Assembly: GCA_043780595.1 (NCBI GenBank)
Contig: JAYWCL010000028.1
Coordinates: forward strand, 1-32,656
Direction: 5' to 3'
Source: Limnoglobus sp043780595
Lineage (GTDB): Bacteria; Planctomycetota; Planctomycetia; Gemmatales; Gemmataceae
Length of the DNA stretch: 32,656 nucleotides
Shown: positions 1 to 6,985 of the stretch, one piece after another
Position numbering within the stretch: position 1 is the stretch's first letter
Layout: each line of letters opens with the position of its first letter
The notes under the pieces: model-generated
What the model was told of the DNA's origin: nothing
What the model saw: only the letters and a program-made list of their open reading frames with translations
Databases searched by the model: none
Made by a program: the position numbers and the translations under genes

Positions 1-1
1 C

Positions 2-187
2 ACCTTCCGGATGCACCGCACCGGCCTGTTGAACTACCACCGCTGCGCCATCTCGACCGGCCCGCTCGAGGGCCTGAACAACAAGATCAAGACGCTCCAA
101 CGCCAAGCCTACGGCTACCGCGACCAGGAGTTCTTCCAGCTACGCATTTACGCGATCCACAAGGCCGAGTACGCACTTGTCGGATGA
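2..187 (+). CDS. ISL3-type transposase, C-terminal fragment (cut by window start)
   Basis: Reading frame 2 is open from the window edge to a TGA at 185-187 and gives 61 residues. The stretch with STGPLEGLNNKIK, then QAYGYRD and a final FF-LRI-AIH-YAL pattern, is the C-terminal end of the DDE domain of ISL3-family transposases (the glutamate in GPLEG-NNK is the usual third acidic residue). The rest of the protein lies outside the window, so it cannot be judged whether the gene is intact. I could not recognise a terminal inverted repeat in the bases after the stop. It is the only transposase seen here and lies about 280 bp from the 3' end of the truncated-looking CpaF-like gene, so it may have taken part in a local rearrangement. 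Confidence 0.8.
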   Translation, partial: TFRMHRTGLLNYHRCAISTGPLEGLNNKIKTLQRQAYGYRDQEFFQLRIYAIHKAEYALVG

Positions 188-434
188 ACCACATTTAAGT
201 TACCCGTCATTCGTCATGCTTCAATAGCAGCCGTTCGAGTAGCCAGCCGAACAGGTTCAGCGATGTAACGCCAACGAGCACACCCGAGAATTCCTCGCAA
301 ATTGTTTGATACGACGCTCGACGACGTCGAGTGGAGTGTAACCTGCTCCACCAGTGGCTACATTCCGACGCCCCATCCCGGGCGCTCCGATGGTAATCCG
401 TATCGGTTCAGGTATTCTGCGTCAACAGGCTGGA
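188..434. other. Intergenic stretch, no gene seen
   Basis: This is non-coding sequence between the transposase end and the CpaF-like gene. A short open frame at 302-484 has no family resemblance or start signal and is treated as chance. The right end of the insertion sequence must lie here if the element is complete, but no inverted terminal repeat can be confirmed without the left end. Confidence 0.4.
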
Positions 435-458
435 GGGTTACCGGGTTACCGGGTTACC
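435..458. repeat. Three tandem copies of GGGTTACC
   Basis: Three perfect head-to-tail copies of the 8-mer GGGTTACC occupy 435-442, 443-450 and 451-458. They lie just downstream of the stop codon of the minus-strand CpaF-like gene. No function is known to me; it may mark a slippage or junction point. Confidence 0.85.
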
Positions 459-464
459 GCCACT

Positions 465-1439
465 CTACCGGTTCATCGCGGTGAGGATTTCCAACGTCAG
501 TCGGCCTTGGGCGGACTCGTCGAGTGAAAGATTCTCCGTCGAAGAGAATTCTTGCACGTACATGCCGATGACTTTTTGCAGATCTTGTTTTGGCAGTTGG
601 CTGAGGTCGTTGACGCCGGCGGCGGCGAGCCGCGAGACGAGACGTTCGATCACGCGCTGTTTGAGTCTCCCGAATGGGTCGAGCATCCGTGCGGACAAAC
701 TATTCGACGAGCTATCCGCACCCGATCTTACGGTCGTGTTGAAGTTGATGGTCCCCGAGGCCGTGAGTGGTGGTGCCGGTATCGCGGGAAACGAACCCAA
801 TGACGGGGCGGCGATCGCACCGGATTTGGCGTTTGGGATTGGGATTGCGCCCGACGCCGATTTTGCGACGACCGTCGGCACGCTGACCCGCGTGAACACG
901 GCAAGCGGCGGTTGTTCCAAGATCGCAGGCGGTAAGATGGCCACGACGCGGAAACCGTTGGGTAACGATGCGTCGTAACCCGATGGAACGGCGGAGGTGC
1001 GGAGCGGGTCGTATTCCGCAAACCCGACGAGGATCTGACGATACTGATTCGCATCGCGAAACTGCACGCTCGTCGGCAGCCACGATTCGCCTTTACGGCT
1101 GATGATCTGATTGAACGCCATCGTCATGAATTCCGTCACCGATTCATCGCGAAACAACTCTTCGAGCGGTCCGAAACCTTGCGACTGCGCGAGTATCTCA
1201 TCGACGAATTTATCGCGATCTTCGCGGCCCATCGTCGGCGCATCTTGGTCCAATAACTGATCGAGAACCCGTCGCGCATCTTGGCGCAATAACGACAATG
1301 GCTTGAACCTCGACTTCGCCAAGTCGATCCGCTCGGCCAGTCGCATCGTGGCCCGCTTGCGGAGGTCTTCGCGCGTGGCAGCGGGGCTTTTCACGGGGCG
1401 CGGTAGTAGCCGGGATATGGAAGGATCATTCGCCATCAT
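465..1439 (-). CDS. CpaF/GspE-like protein with hub domains but no ATPase domain
   Basis: The 324-residue protein matches the N-terminal (hub) region of CpaF/TadA-type secretion ATPases. Residues ~55-185 contain the sequence GFGPLEELF, the VTEFM-NQI region, the VQFRDANQYRQI region and LPNGFRVVAILPP, in the usual CpaF order. After an Ala/Pro-rich linker (~190-255), residues ~258-324 start a second hub copy (LKQRVIERLVSRL ... LEILTAMNR) and stop just where the GLGPLE motif would follow. No Walker A, Walker B or His box is present, so it cannot hydrolyse ATP as CpaF does. It may be the remnant of a hub-hub-ATPase protein or a genuine scaffold. Start: ATG 1439 (or ATG 1436), with an AGGA about 10 bases upstream. 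It lies 83 bp downstream of the pseudokinase gene on the same strand, probably in one transcript. Confidence 0.75.
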   Translation of the reverse strand: MMANDPSISRLLPRPVKSPAATREDLRKRATMRLAERIDLAKSRFKPLSLLRQDARRVLDQLLDQDAPTMGREDRDKFVDEILAQSQGFGPLEELFRDESVTEFMTMAFNQIISRKGESWLPTSVQFRDANQYRQILVGFAEYDPLRTSAVPSGYDASLPNGFRVVAILPPAILEQPPLAVFTRVSVPTVVAKSASGAIPIPNAKSGAIAAPSLGSFPAIPAPPLTASGTINFNTTVRSGADSSSNSLSARMLDPFGRLKQRVIERLVSRLAAAGVNDLSQLPKQDLQKVIGMYVQEFSSTENLSLDESAQGRLTLEILTAMNR

Positions 1440-1522
1440 CTGACCGAATCCTCAATCTCGCAGGACAGTCTCCCGGGAAAGATAGAACGCAATCCGGGGC
1501 CGATTCGCAACGATTTTTGAAT

Positions 1523-2842
1523 TCATCGACCGACCGACCGCAACACGAAGACGATCGCCAGTCCCGTCGCCAAAATCACTCCAACCGCTAACCCGACCAA
1601 CAGCGGCAAGTGCCACGCATACTCGCTCTTGGTCGGCTTGCGGTTCCAAGGTGTGCGGGTACGGATTGGCGTTTGCGAATCGACGGAATGCCCGCAAATC
1701 GTGTCGCTTTCCGTATCGCCATCGGAGAGAGCAAACGGCGATGCGACCTCGACAACGGGTACACTGGTAGCGAAGCCGATCCGACGCGACGCCGCATACG
1801 GCGCAATTCGCTCGAGTAGGAGGTCCGCCGATGCTAGTCGCGCCGCGGGTTCGCGGGCCATTAGCGAGTGTAACAATTCGATAATGTACGGCGGAATCCC
1901 GGTACGCAGTTGACTCGCCGGCACGACGTCGCCGAACTGATGGAGCGTTTCGTCGCCGTTCGCGGGTGCCGGCGCACGGCCCGTTAGCATAAAATAGAAG
2001 GTGCAACCGAGCGAAAAGAGATCGGTCGGCACTGCGATCGGCCCGACGGGGCGCAACTGTTCCGGCGCAACGTACTCGATGGGATTCGTGGTCGATTGGA
2101 AGACGCCGTCGTCTTCCGTTGTGGAGGATCGCTCGAACGCATTGTAGCCGAAGTTGCGTATTTTCACTTCCGCGTATGCCTTCAAACCCTGAACGTTCGG
2201 ATCGCGACGAAGTTGTAGGTGCCCGGGGTGAATGGCCCCGTGAACCGTGTTGCGAGCATGCGCGAACTGCAACCCCGATGCGATCTGGCGAACGTATTCG
2301 CACGCGATGTCGATCGGCAGTGGGCCGAAATTTCGCACGACGGTGGCAAGGTCGTCGCCATCGACGAACTCCATCACGACGTACGACCGCTTTCCGATTC
2401 GGTTCGCGTCGTAGGTGGTAATAATGTTCGGATGAACGAGTTGCGCCACCGCTCGCGTCACTCGCTCGAACGCCTGCCGATTCTCTTCGGATTGCGATTG
2501 TTCCGGTGCAAACAACTCGATGGCTGCGAGGCGATTCATGGTGCGATGTCGCGCCTTGAAAACCTGCCCCGATGCTCGGTCGCCGATCCGTTCGAGAATC
2601 GCATATTGGCCGATGAGGAAGCCATCCGACTTGCCGCTCGCGATTCGATCCGCCTGGAACTCGCTGAGAATCCCCGCGTCGACTAGCTGTTTCGCCGCTT
2701 GTGCCACCGTGCCACCCGATGGGAATGCCGCACAAAATGCTTTCAGCGAACGATCGTTCACGAGTCCCGATTTGCGCACGACCCCAAAGAACTCGCGCAG
2801 ATCGGTGACTGCTTTCGCGCTTGTCGAAACCATTACACCCAT
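1523..2842 (-). CDS. Membrane-anchored serine/threonine pseudokinase
   Basis: The 439-residue protein has an N-terminal region of ~75 residues, a Hanks-type kinase fold (~80-350) and a single C-terminal membrane helix (~410-436) ending in basic residues. The fold is clear from the G-loop region (ERIGDRASGQVF), VVMEFVDGDDL (hinge), YVAPEQL (APE) and DLFSLGC (helix F). The catalytic residues are missing. The VAIK lysine is Glu (AAIEL, ~E109), HRD reads HGA with HPGH in place of KPxN (~201-208), and DFG reads NFG (~230). Phosphotransfer is therefore not expected, and a scaffold or sensor role is inferred. The N-terminal part (AAKQLVDAGILSEFQADRI) is seen in many planctomycete kinases. Start is ambiguous between ATG 2842 and ATG 2833; GGAATGGGTG could serve the latter, and upstream extension would need a TTG. 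Confidence 0.85.
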   Translation of the reverse strand: MGVMVSTSAKAVTDLREFFGVVRKSGLVNDRSLKAFCAAFPSGGTVAQAAKQLVDAGILSEFQADRIASGKSDGFLIGQYAILERIGDRASGQVFKARHRTMNRLAAIELFAPEQSQSEENRQAFERVTRAVAQLVHPNIITTYDANRIGKRSYVVMEFVDGDDLATVVRNFGPLPIDIACEYVRQIASGLQFAHARNTVHGAIHPGHLQLRRDPNVQGLKAYAEVKIRNFGYNAFERSSTTEDDGVFQSTTNPIEYVAPEQLRPVGPIAVPTDLFSLGCTFYFMLTGRAPAPANGDETLHQFGDVVPASQLRTGIPPYIIELLHSLMAREPAARLASADLLLERIAPYAASRRIGFATSVPVVEVASPFALSDGDTESDTICGHSVDSQTPIRTRTPWNRKPTKSEYAWHLPLLVGLAVGVILATGLAIVFVLRSVGR

Positions 2843-2977
2843 TCCATTCAAAAGGTTGTTCCAGTGTAGTTCACCGAAACAATCCGCGCCGCCCGAATGG
2901 AGGAAATGACGCCCGAGGCTGAACCCCGAGCGATGGTTTGCGGGGTGGCAGAAATGGCGATGCGTTTGCGCCGTTGC

Positions 2978-3760
2978 CTACTTTGCGATTTCCTTCACGC
3001 GGATATTTTTGTAGCGCACGAACTGCTTCGTGTAGTCGCCGCCGCCGTGGACTTGCAGTGCGATGCCGCCTTTGTCTCCGAGGCGCTTTTCGGTGTCGGT
3101 GTAGTGCATGAACTTCACGCCGTTGATCCACGTCGTAATCGTCGGCGGGTTGTTGACGATGCGTGCGCGGAGTTCTTGCCATTCGCCGTGCTTCCAGAAT
3201 TTCGGCCAATCGGCGGCGGTCACCGGGCACGGGAAGCCGCCATCGGGCTGGCTGCTCGGCACCTTGATTTCTTTCACATTTTTGATGAAGTCGAAGTTGC
3301 GAACGTGCGGTTTGCCGCCGATGCCTTCGCCGTAGATGCCCATGAGGTTGCCACCTTGGTGGTAGTCGATCATCGCCTGATAGCACTTCCCAGTGTCGGT
3401 GCTGCGGAGGAACAGGCCGCTATCGGGGCCGTCGTCGTTTCGCATCTCGAGCGCAACTTCAAAGTCGCCGTACTCTTTTTCGGTGATGATAATGCCGCCA
3501 TTCGCGGGCACGTCTTGGCTGCCGACGATGGCTCCGTCTTCGATGACCCACTTGCCGCCCGACTTGTTTTTACTCTTCCCGCTATGCCCCGTCTTCGCGG
3601 AGACTTTCCAACCGTCCATCGTTTTGCCATCGAAGATCGACGTGAATTCCTTCTCGTCGAACGCCTCCGGTTTCGGAATTTCCGCGACTGCCACCGTCGC
3701 CAGAAGAATCGTCAGCCCACCGACACCGAGAAGCCACATACGCGAAATACGCGAAATCAT
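2978..3760 (-). CDS. Secreted DUF1080 (3-keto-disaccharide hydrolase-like) protein
   Basis: The 260-residue protein carries a signal peptide (MISRISRMWLLGVGG..., cleavage near AVAE) and one DUF1080 domain. Hallmarks are FTSIFDGKTMDGWK at the start, WVIEDGAIVGS, YGDFEVALEMR, SGLFLRS and GGIALQVHGGG near the end. The family adopts a concanavalin-like jelly roll and includes enzymes acting on 3-keto-glycosides; planctomycetes carry many copies. Export to the periplasm or surface is expected. The start at 3760 is chosen because GGAGGTG lies 6-12 bases upstream and the signal peptide begins there; an in-frame extension to 3970 is not credible. The gene diverges from the porin gene across 260 bp, which suggests a shared regulatory region, though no promoter is obvious. 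Confidence 0.88.
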   Translation of the reverse strand: MISRISRMWLLGVGGLTILLATVAVAEIPKPEAFDEKEFTSIFDGKTMDGWKVSAKTGHSGKSKNKSGGKWVIEDGAIVGSQDVPANGGIIITEKEYGDFEVALEMRNDDGPDSGLFLRSTDTGKCYQAMIDYHQGGNLMGIYGEGIGGKPHVRNFDFIKNVKEIKVPSSQPDGGFPCPVTAADWPKFWKHGEWQELRARIVNNPPTITTWINGVKFMHYTDTEKRLGDKGGIALQVHGGGDYTKQFVRYKNIRVKEIAK

Positions 3761-4020
3761 CGAAACACCTCCAGGTAAAGGAATCTCACCAGTGCGAGAT
3801 CGTACGCAAAGGGTATCAAGTCCGCGTGCGAATGCGAGGAAGAATCGACACCGAACGAGGGTGAACCCGCGTTCGGCCGACGACCCACGACTGCTTGCCC
3901 AATCGTTACGAGCGGACATTTCCTGAAGATCGCCGCGCAATCGGCCGAAGAAGAGTGAAGAATCCTTCACGGATCGCCTGGGTTTCCCGAGCGTCCTCCA
4001 TCATCGGCTCCGCTCCAATC

Positions 4021-5508
4021 ATGCCAAATTCTCGGACTTTACTCCCGGTCACATGCCTGATCGTACTCGTGATTGCCAGCGCGTTGCCGCCCCTGAGAGC
4101 GCAAACGCCGCCTTTGAACCCGATGCCGACCGCGGAAGTCGTTCCGCTGAAAGGCACCGCCGACACGCGAACGATGATCGAAGAGGCATTGAAAAAGGAC
4201 GCGGACAAGAAGAAGGCCGCGGAGGAGGCGAAGAAGGCGGAGGCGCAGGCGAAGAAGGACTACGAGTTATACGGTAGTTCCCGGTTCGACCTGCAATCGC
4301 TGTACGATTCGCTCAGCGTACCGGCCGAGGGTGAGAAGAAGTGGTACGAGAAGCTCTCGATCCGCGGCTACACTCAGGTCCGTTTCGGCCGCACTTTAGA
4401 TACGCAAGAGGGGACGCCCAACCTCTTCGGGGATCGCACCATCAACGGCACCTCGGAGAACTTCCTCATCCGCCGGGCGCGGTTGATCCTCTTCGGCGAT
4501 ATCTCCGACCATCTGTCGCTCTACTTCCAACCCGATTTCGCCGTGACCCCGCAGGGGGGCACGAACTCCATTTACTTCGCACAGCTCCGCGATTTGTACG
4601 CGGACGTCTACTTGGATGCGACGCGCGTCCACCGCTTGCGGGTCGGCTTATCGAAGGTACCCTACGGCTTCGAAAACATGCAGTCGAGCCAGAACCGCGT
4701 CCCGCTCGACCGGACCGACGCCATGAACTCGGCTGTCGCTCCGAACGAACGCGATATCGGCGTCTTCTACTATTGGACGCCCGAAGAGTACCAGAAGCTC
4801 TTCGCAACGCTCGTCCGCGGCGGCCTGAAAGGCTCTGGGAATTACGGGGTCTTCGCTTTCGGCGTCTACGATGGTCAAGGCGGTTCGATCGCCGAGGCCA
4901 ACCTGAATTTGCACATGGTCAGCCGCGTGACGCTGCCGATGCAGTTGGGCAACGGCCAAATCGTCGAAGCGAGCCTGCAAGGTTACCGCGGCGATTACGT
5001 CGTCGCCGGCTCGGCCATCCGCCCGTTGGGGCAAGGATCGGCGGGCGTCGTCCCCACGGGAACCGGGGGCACGCGCGGGATACTCGAAGAGCGTATCGCC
5101 GCCACGCTGGTCTGGTATCCGCAACCGTTCGGCTTCCAAGCCGAGTGGCAAACCGGACGCGGGCCGGGACTGAACGAGGCCCAAACCGCCGTCGGCGTCC
5201 GCCACATCCACGGCGGTTACGTTATGGGGATGTTCCGCCACGAAACCGCCCGGTACGGGATCTTCACGCCGTATTGCCGCTACCAGCAGTACACCGGCGG
5301 CTACCGCAACATCGCCAACGCCCCCTTCGGCCGCCAACGCCAAACCGACTTCGGCGTCGAGTGGCAAATCAGCAAGCAGTTGGAATTGGTGCTCGAATAC
5401 AGCACGATCAATTCGCCGAACTTCACGGCCCTCAACGCGACGGGCGCTTCATCCTACCGGGACTTCGAAGGCTCGGCCCTGCGGACGCAACTCCAATTCA
5501 ATTATTGA
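4021..5508 (+). CDS. OprO/OprP-like outer-membrane porin
   Basis: The 495-residue protein has a signal peptide (PNSRTLLPVTCLIVLVIASALPPLRA as separate hydrophobic core and AxA site), then a Lys/Ala/Glu-rich segment (~50-80) that probably forms a coiled coil. A long beta-strand-rich C-terminal part follows and ends in an aromatic residue (QLQFNY), as in outer-membrane barrels. The sequence LSIRGYTQVRFGRT, the FLIRRARLILFGD region, LYFQPDF and RLRVGLSKVPYGFENMQSS fits the phosphate-selective porin O/P family, as commonly annotated in planctomycetes. The N-terminal coiled coil could anchor it to the wall or trimerise it; this is inference. Start ATG 4021 gives the signal peptide; no strong ribosome site is visible. 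It converges on the DUF1501 gene, with a 14-bp palindrome (5514-5527) between them. Confidence 0.85.
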   Translation: MPNSRTLLPVTCLIVLVIASALPPLRAQTPPLNPMPTAEVVPLKGTADTRTMIEEALKKDADKKKAAEEAKKAEAQAKKDYELYGSSRFDLQSLYDSLSVPAEGEKKWYEKLSIRGYTQVRFGRTLDTQEGTPNLFGDRTINGTSENFLIRRARLILFGDISDHLSLYFQPDFAVTPQGGTNSIYFAQLRDLYADVYLDATRVHRLRVGLSKVPYGFENMQSSQNRVPLDRTDAMNSAVAPNERDIGVFYYWTPEEYQKLFATLVRGGLKGSGNYGVFAFGVYDGQGGSIAEANLNLHMVSRVTLPMQLGNGQIVEASLQGYRGDYVVAGSAIRPLGQGSAGVVPTGTGGTRGILEERIAATLVWYPQPFGFQAEWQTGRGPGLNEAQTAVGVRHIHGGYVMGMFRHETARYGIFTPYCRYQQYTGGYRNIANAPFGRQRQTDFGVEWQISKQLELVLEYSTINSPNFTALNATGASSYRDFEGSALRTQLQFNY

Positions 5509-5581
5509 GGCTCAACTCCGCGGAGTTATGGAACTCGGCTGGTGATGCGTGGAATTGAGGTAAGCACTCCTCAAACGACCA

Positions 5582-6973
5582 TCACGCTAACACCGCCTCG
5601 ATCACGTGACCGTGGACGTCGGTGAGTCGGCGGTCGATGCCGTCGTGGCGGACAGTCAGTTTCTCGTGGTCGATGCCGAGCAGGTGCAGGACTGTCGCGG
5701 AGAGATCGTAGCAATCGGTGGTGTCTTTTGCGGCGCGATACGAGAATTCATCGCTTTCGCCGTGGGCTACACCGCCGCGAATTCCGGCCCCCGCGAGCCA
5801 TGTGACGAAGGTGCCGCCGTTGTGGTCGCGGCCCACGCCACCCTGCGTGAAGGGCATCCGCCCGAACTCGGTCGTGAAGATCACGAGCGTGTCGTCGAAC
5901 AAGCCGCGGGCTTTCAAATCTTGCAACAAGGCCGCAACGGGGCGATCGACTTGCCGCGCGATCGGCGGTAGTTCCGTGGCGATGTTCGTGTGGTTGTCCC
6001 AGTTGTTCTTCGGCCCGCCCTCGCCGCTCCAAACTTGCACGAAGCGCACGCCGCGTTCGAGCATTCGCCTTGCCAGCAAGCAGTTTCGCGCGAAGCCGCC
6101 TTCGTGAGCTGGGCCGGACGTGCCGTATTGGTCGTGGATTTTCCTCGATTCGCGCGTCAGGTCGAACACCTCCGGCGCGGCGAGTTGCATCTTCGCCGCG
6201 AGTTCGTAACTCTCGACGCGGGCTGACAGTCGGCTGTCACCGCGCCGTTCGTTCGCGTACTTCCCGTTCATTTCCTGAAGCAATTTCAAGCCGTCATTAC
6301 TCGAAGCGGGCGTGACGAATTTTGCAGCCGACGATGGCGCGAGATCGGGAATCGGCACGGCGGCGGAGGGGTTGACCACGGTGCCTTGATGCGATGCCGC
6401 GAGGAAGCCCGACGAGAAATTTCCGCTGCCGTTGTAGGGTAAACCGCGCGGGTCCGGTAGCACCACGAACGACGGCAGGTTGTCCGTGAGGCGGCCGAGC
6501 GCGTAGCCGACCCACGCGCCGGTACACGGGAAGCCGGGCATCAGGAAGCCGGTGTTTTGCAGGTAACTCGCGGGGCCGTGGACGTTCGATTTCGAACTCA
6601 TCGCCATCAGGAACGCCATGTCGTCGACGCGCTTCGCGAGGTGCGGGAATACATCCGTCACCCAGCGCCCGGACTGGCCGTGTTGCTTCCACGCGAACGG
6701 CGATTTCATCAGCGGCCCCGGCGTGCCGGTCGCGGTCGCTTTCAGGCCGACATCGACGATCTGCCCGTGGCGTTTTATCAGCGTCGGTTTGTAGTCGAAG
6801 GTGTCCATCTGGCTCATGCCGCCATTCAGGAACACCTGCACCACGCGACGCACTTTCGCCTTGTGGTGCAGCCCGCCGTTGAACTCGGGCTTCGCTTCAC
6901 CGGCGTTCGCCAGCAAGTGCGAAAGCGCCAGCCCACCGAACCCGCCCGCCAGGAAATCGCGTCGCGTCGGCAT
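5582..6973 (-). CDS. DUF1501 family protein with Tat signal
   Basis: The 463-residue protein starts with a twin-arginine-type leader (MPTRRDFLAGGFGGLALS). It then has the DUF1501 pattern: VVQVFLNGGMSQMDTFDYKP, KSPFAWKQHGQSGRWV, VFPHLAKRVDDMAFL, FVQVWSGEGGP-NNWDNH and VIFTTEFGRMP...GRDHNGG. DUF1501 belongs to the alkaline-phosphatase/sulfatase superfamily and its planctomycete members are thought to be exported; the substrate is unknown. Length is typical. It lies 12 bp downstream of the DUF1553 gene on the same strand, with AAGGGG upstream of its ATG inside that gap, so the two form one operon. This pairing is characteristic of planctomycetes and related phyla. Confidence 0.92.
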   Translation of the reverse strand: MPTRRDFLAGGFGGLALSHLLANAGEAKPEFNGGLHHKAKVRRVVQVFLNGGMSQMDTFDYKPTLIKRHGQIVDVGLKATATGTPGPLMKSPFAWKQHGQSGRWVTDVFPHLAKRVDDMAFLMAMSSKSNVHGPASYLQNTGFLMPGFPCTGAWVGYALGRLTDNLPSFVVLPDPRGLPYNGSGNFSSGFLAASHQGTVVNPSAAVPIPDLAPSSAAKFVTPASSNDGLKLLQEMNGKYANERRGDSRLSARVESYELAAKMQLAAPEVFDLTRESRKIHDQYGTSGPAHEGGFARNCLLARRMLERGVRFVQVWSGEGGPKNNWDNHTNIATELPPIARQVDRPVAALLQDLKARGLFDDTLVIFTTEFGRMPFTQGGVGRDHNGGTFVTWLAGAGIRGGVAHGESDEFSYRAAKDTTDCYDLSATVLHLLGIDHEKLTVRHDGIDRRLTDVHGHVIEAVLA

Positions 6974-6985
6974 CGTGCGTGCCCC

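Noticed and set aside
188..300. Terminal inverted repeat of the ISL3 element
   Set aside because: The left end is outside the window, so no pairing could be tested.
1452..2735. 427-residue minus-strand open frame
   Set aside because: It is Arg/Ser/Gly-rich, antisense-like in composition and overlaps the pseudokinase gene in another frame.
5514..5527. AACTCCGCGGAGTT palindrome as a terminator
   Set aside because: It is a loopless 14-bp palindrome with no T-run; too short to call.
4341..5558. 405-residue plus-strand open frame
   Set aside because: It is a shifted frame of the porin gene with Arg/Pro-rich composition.
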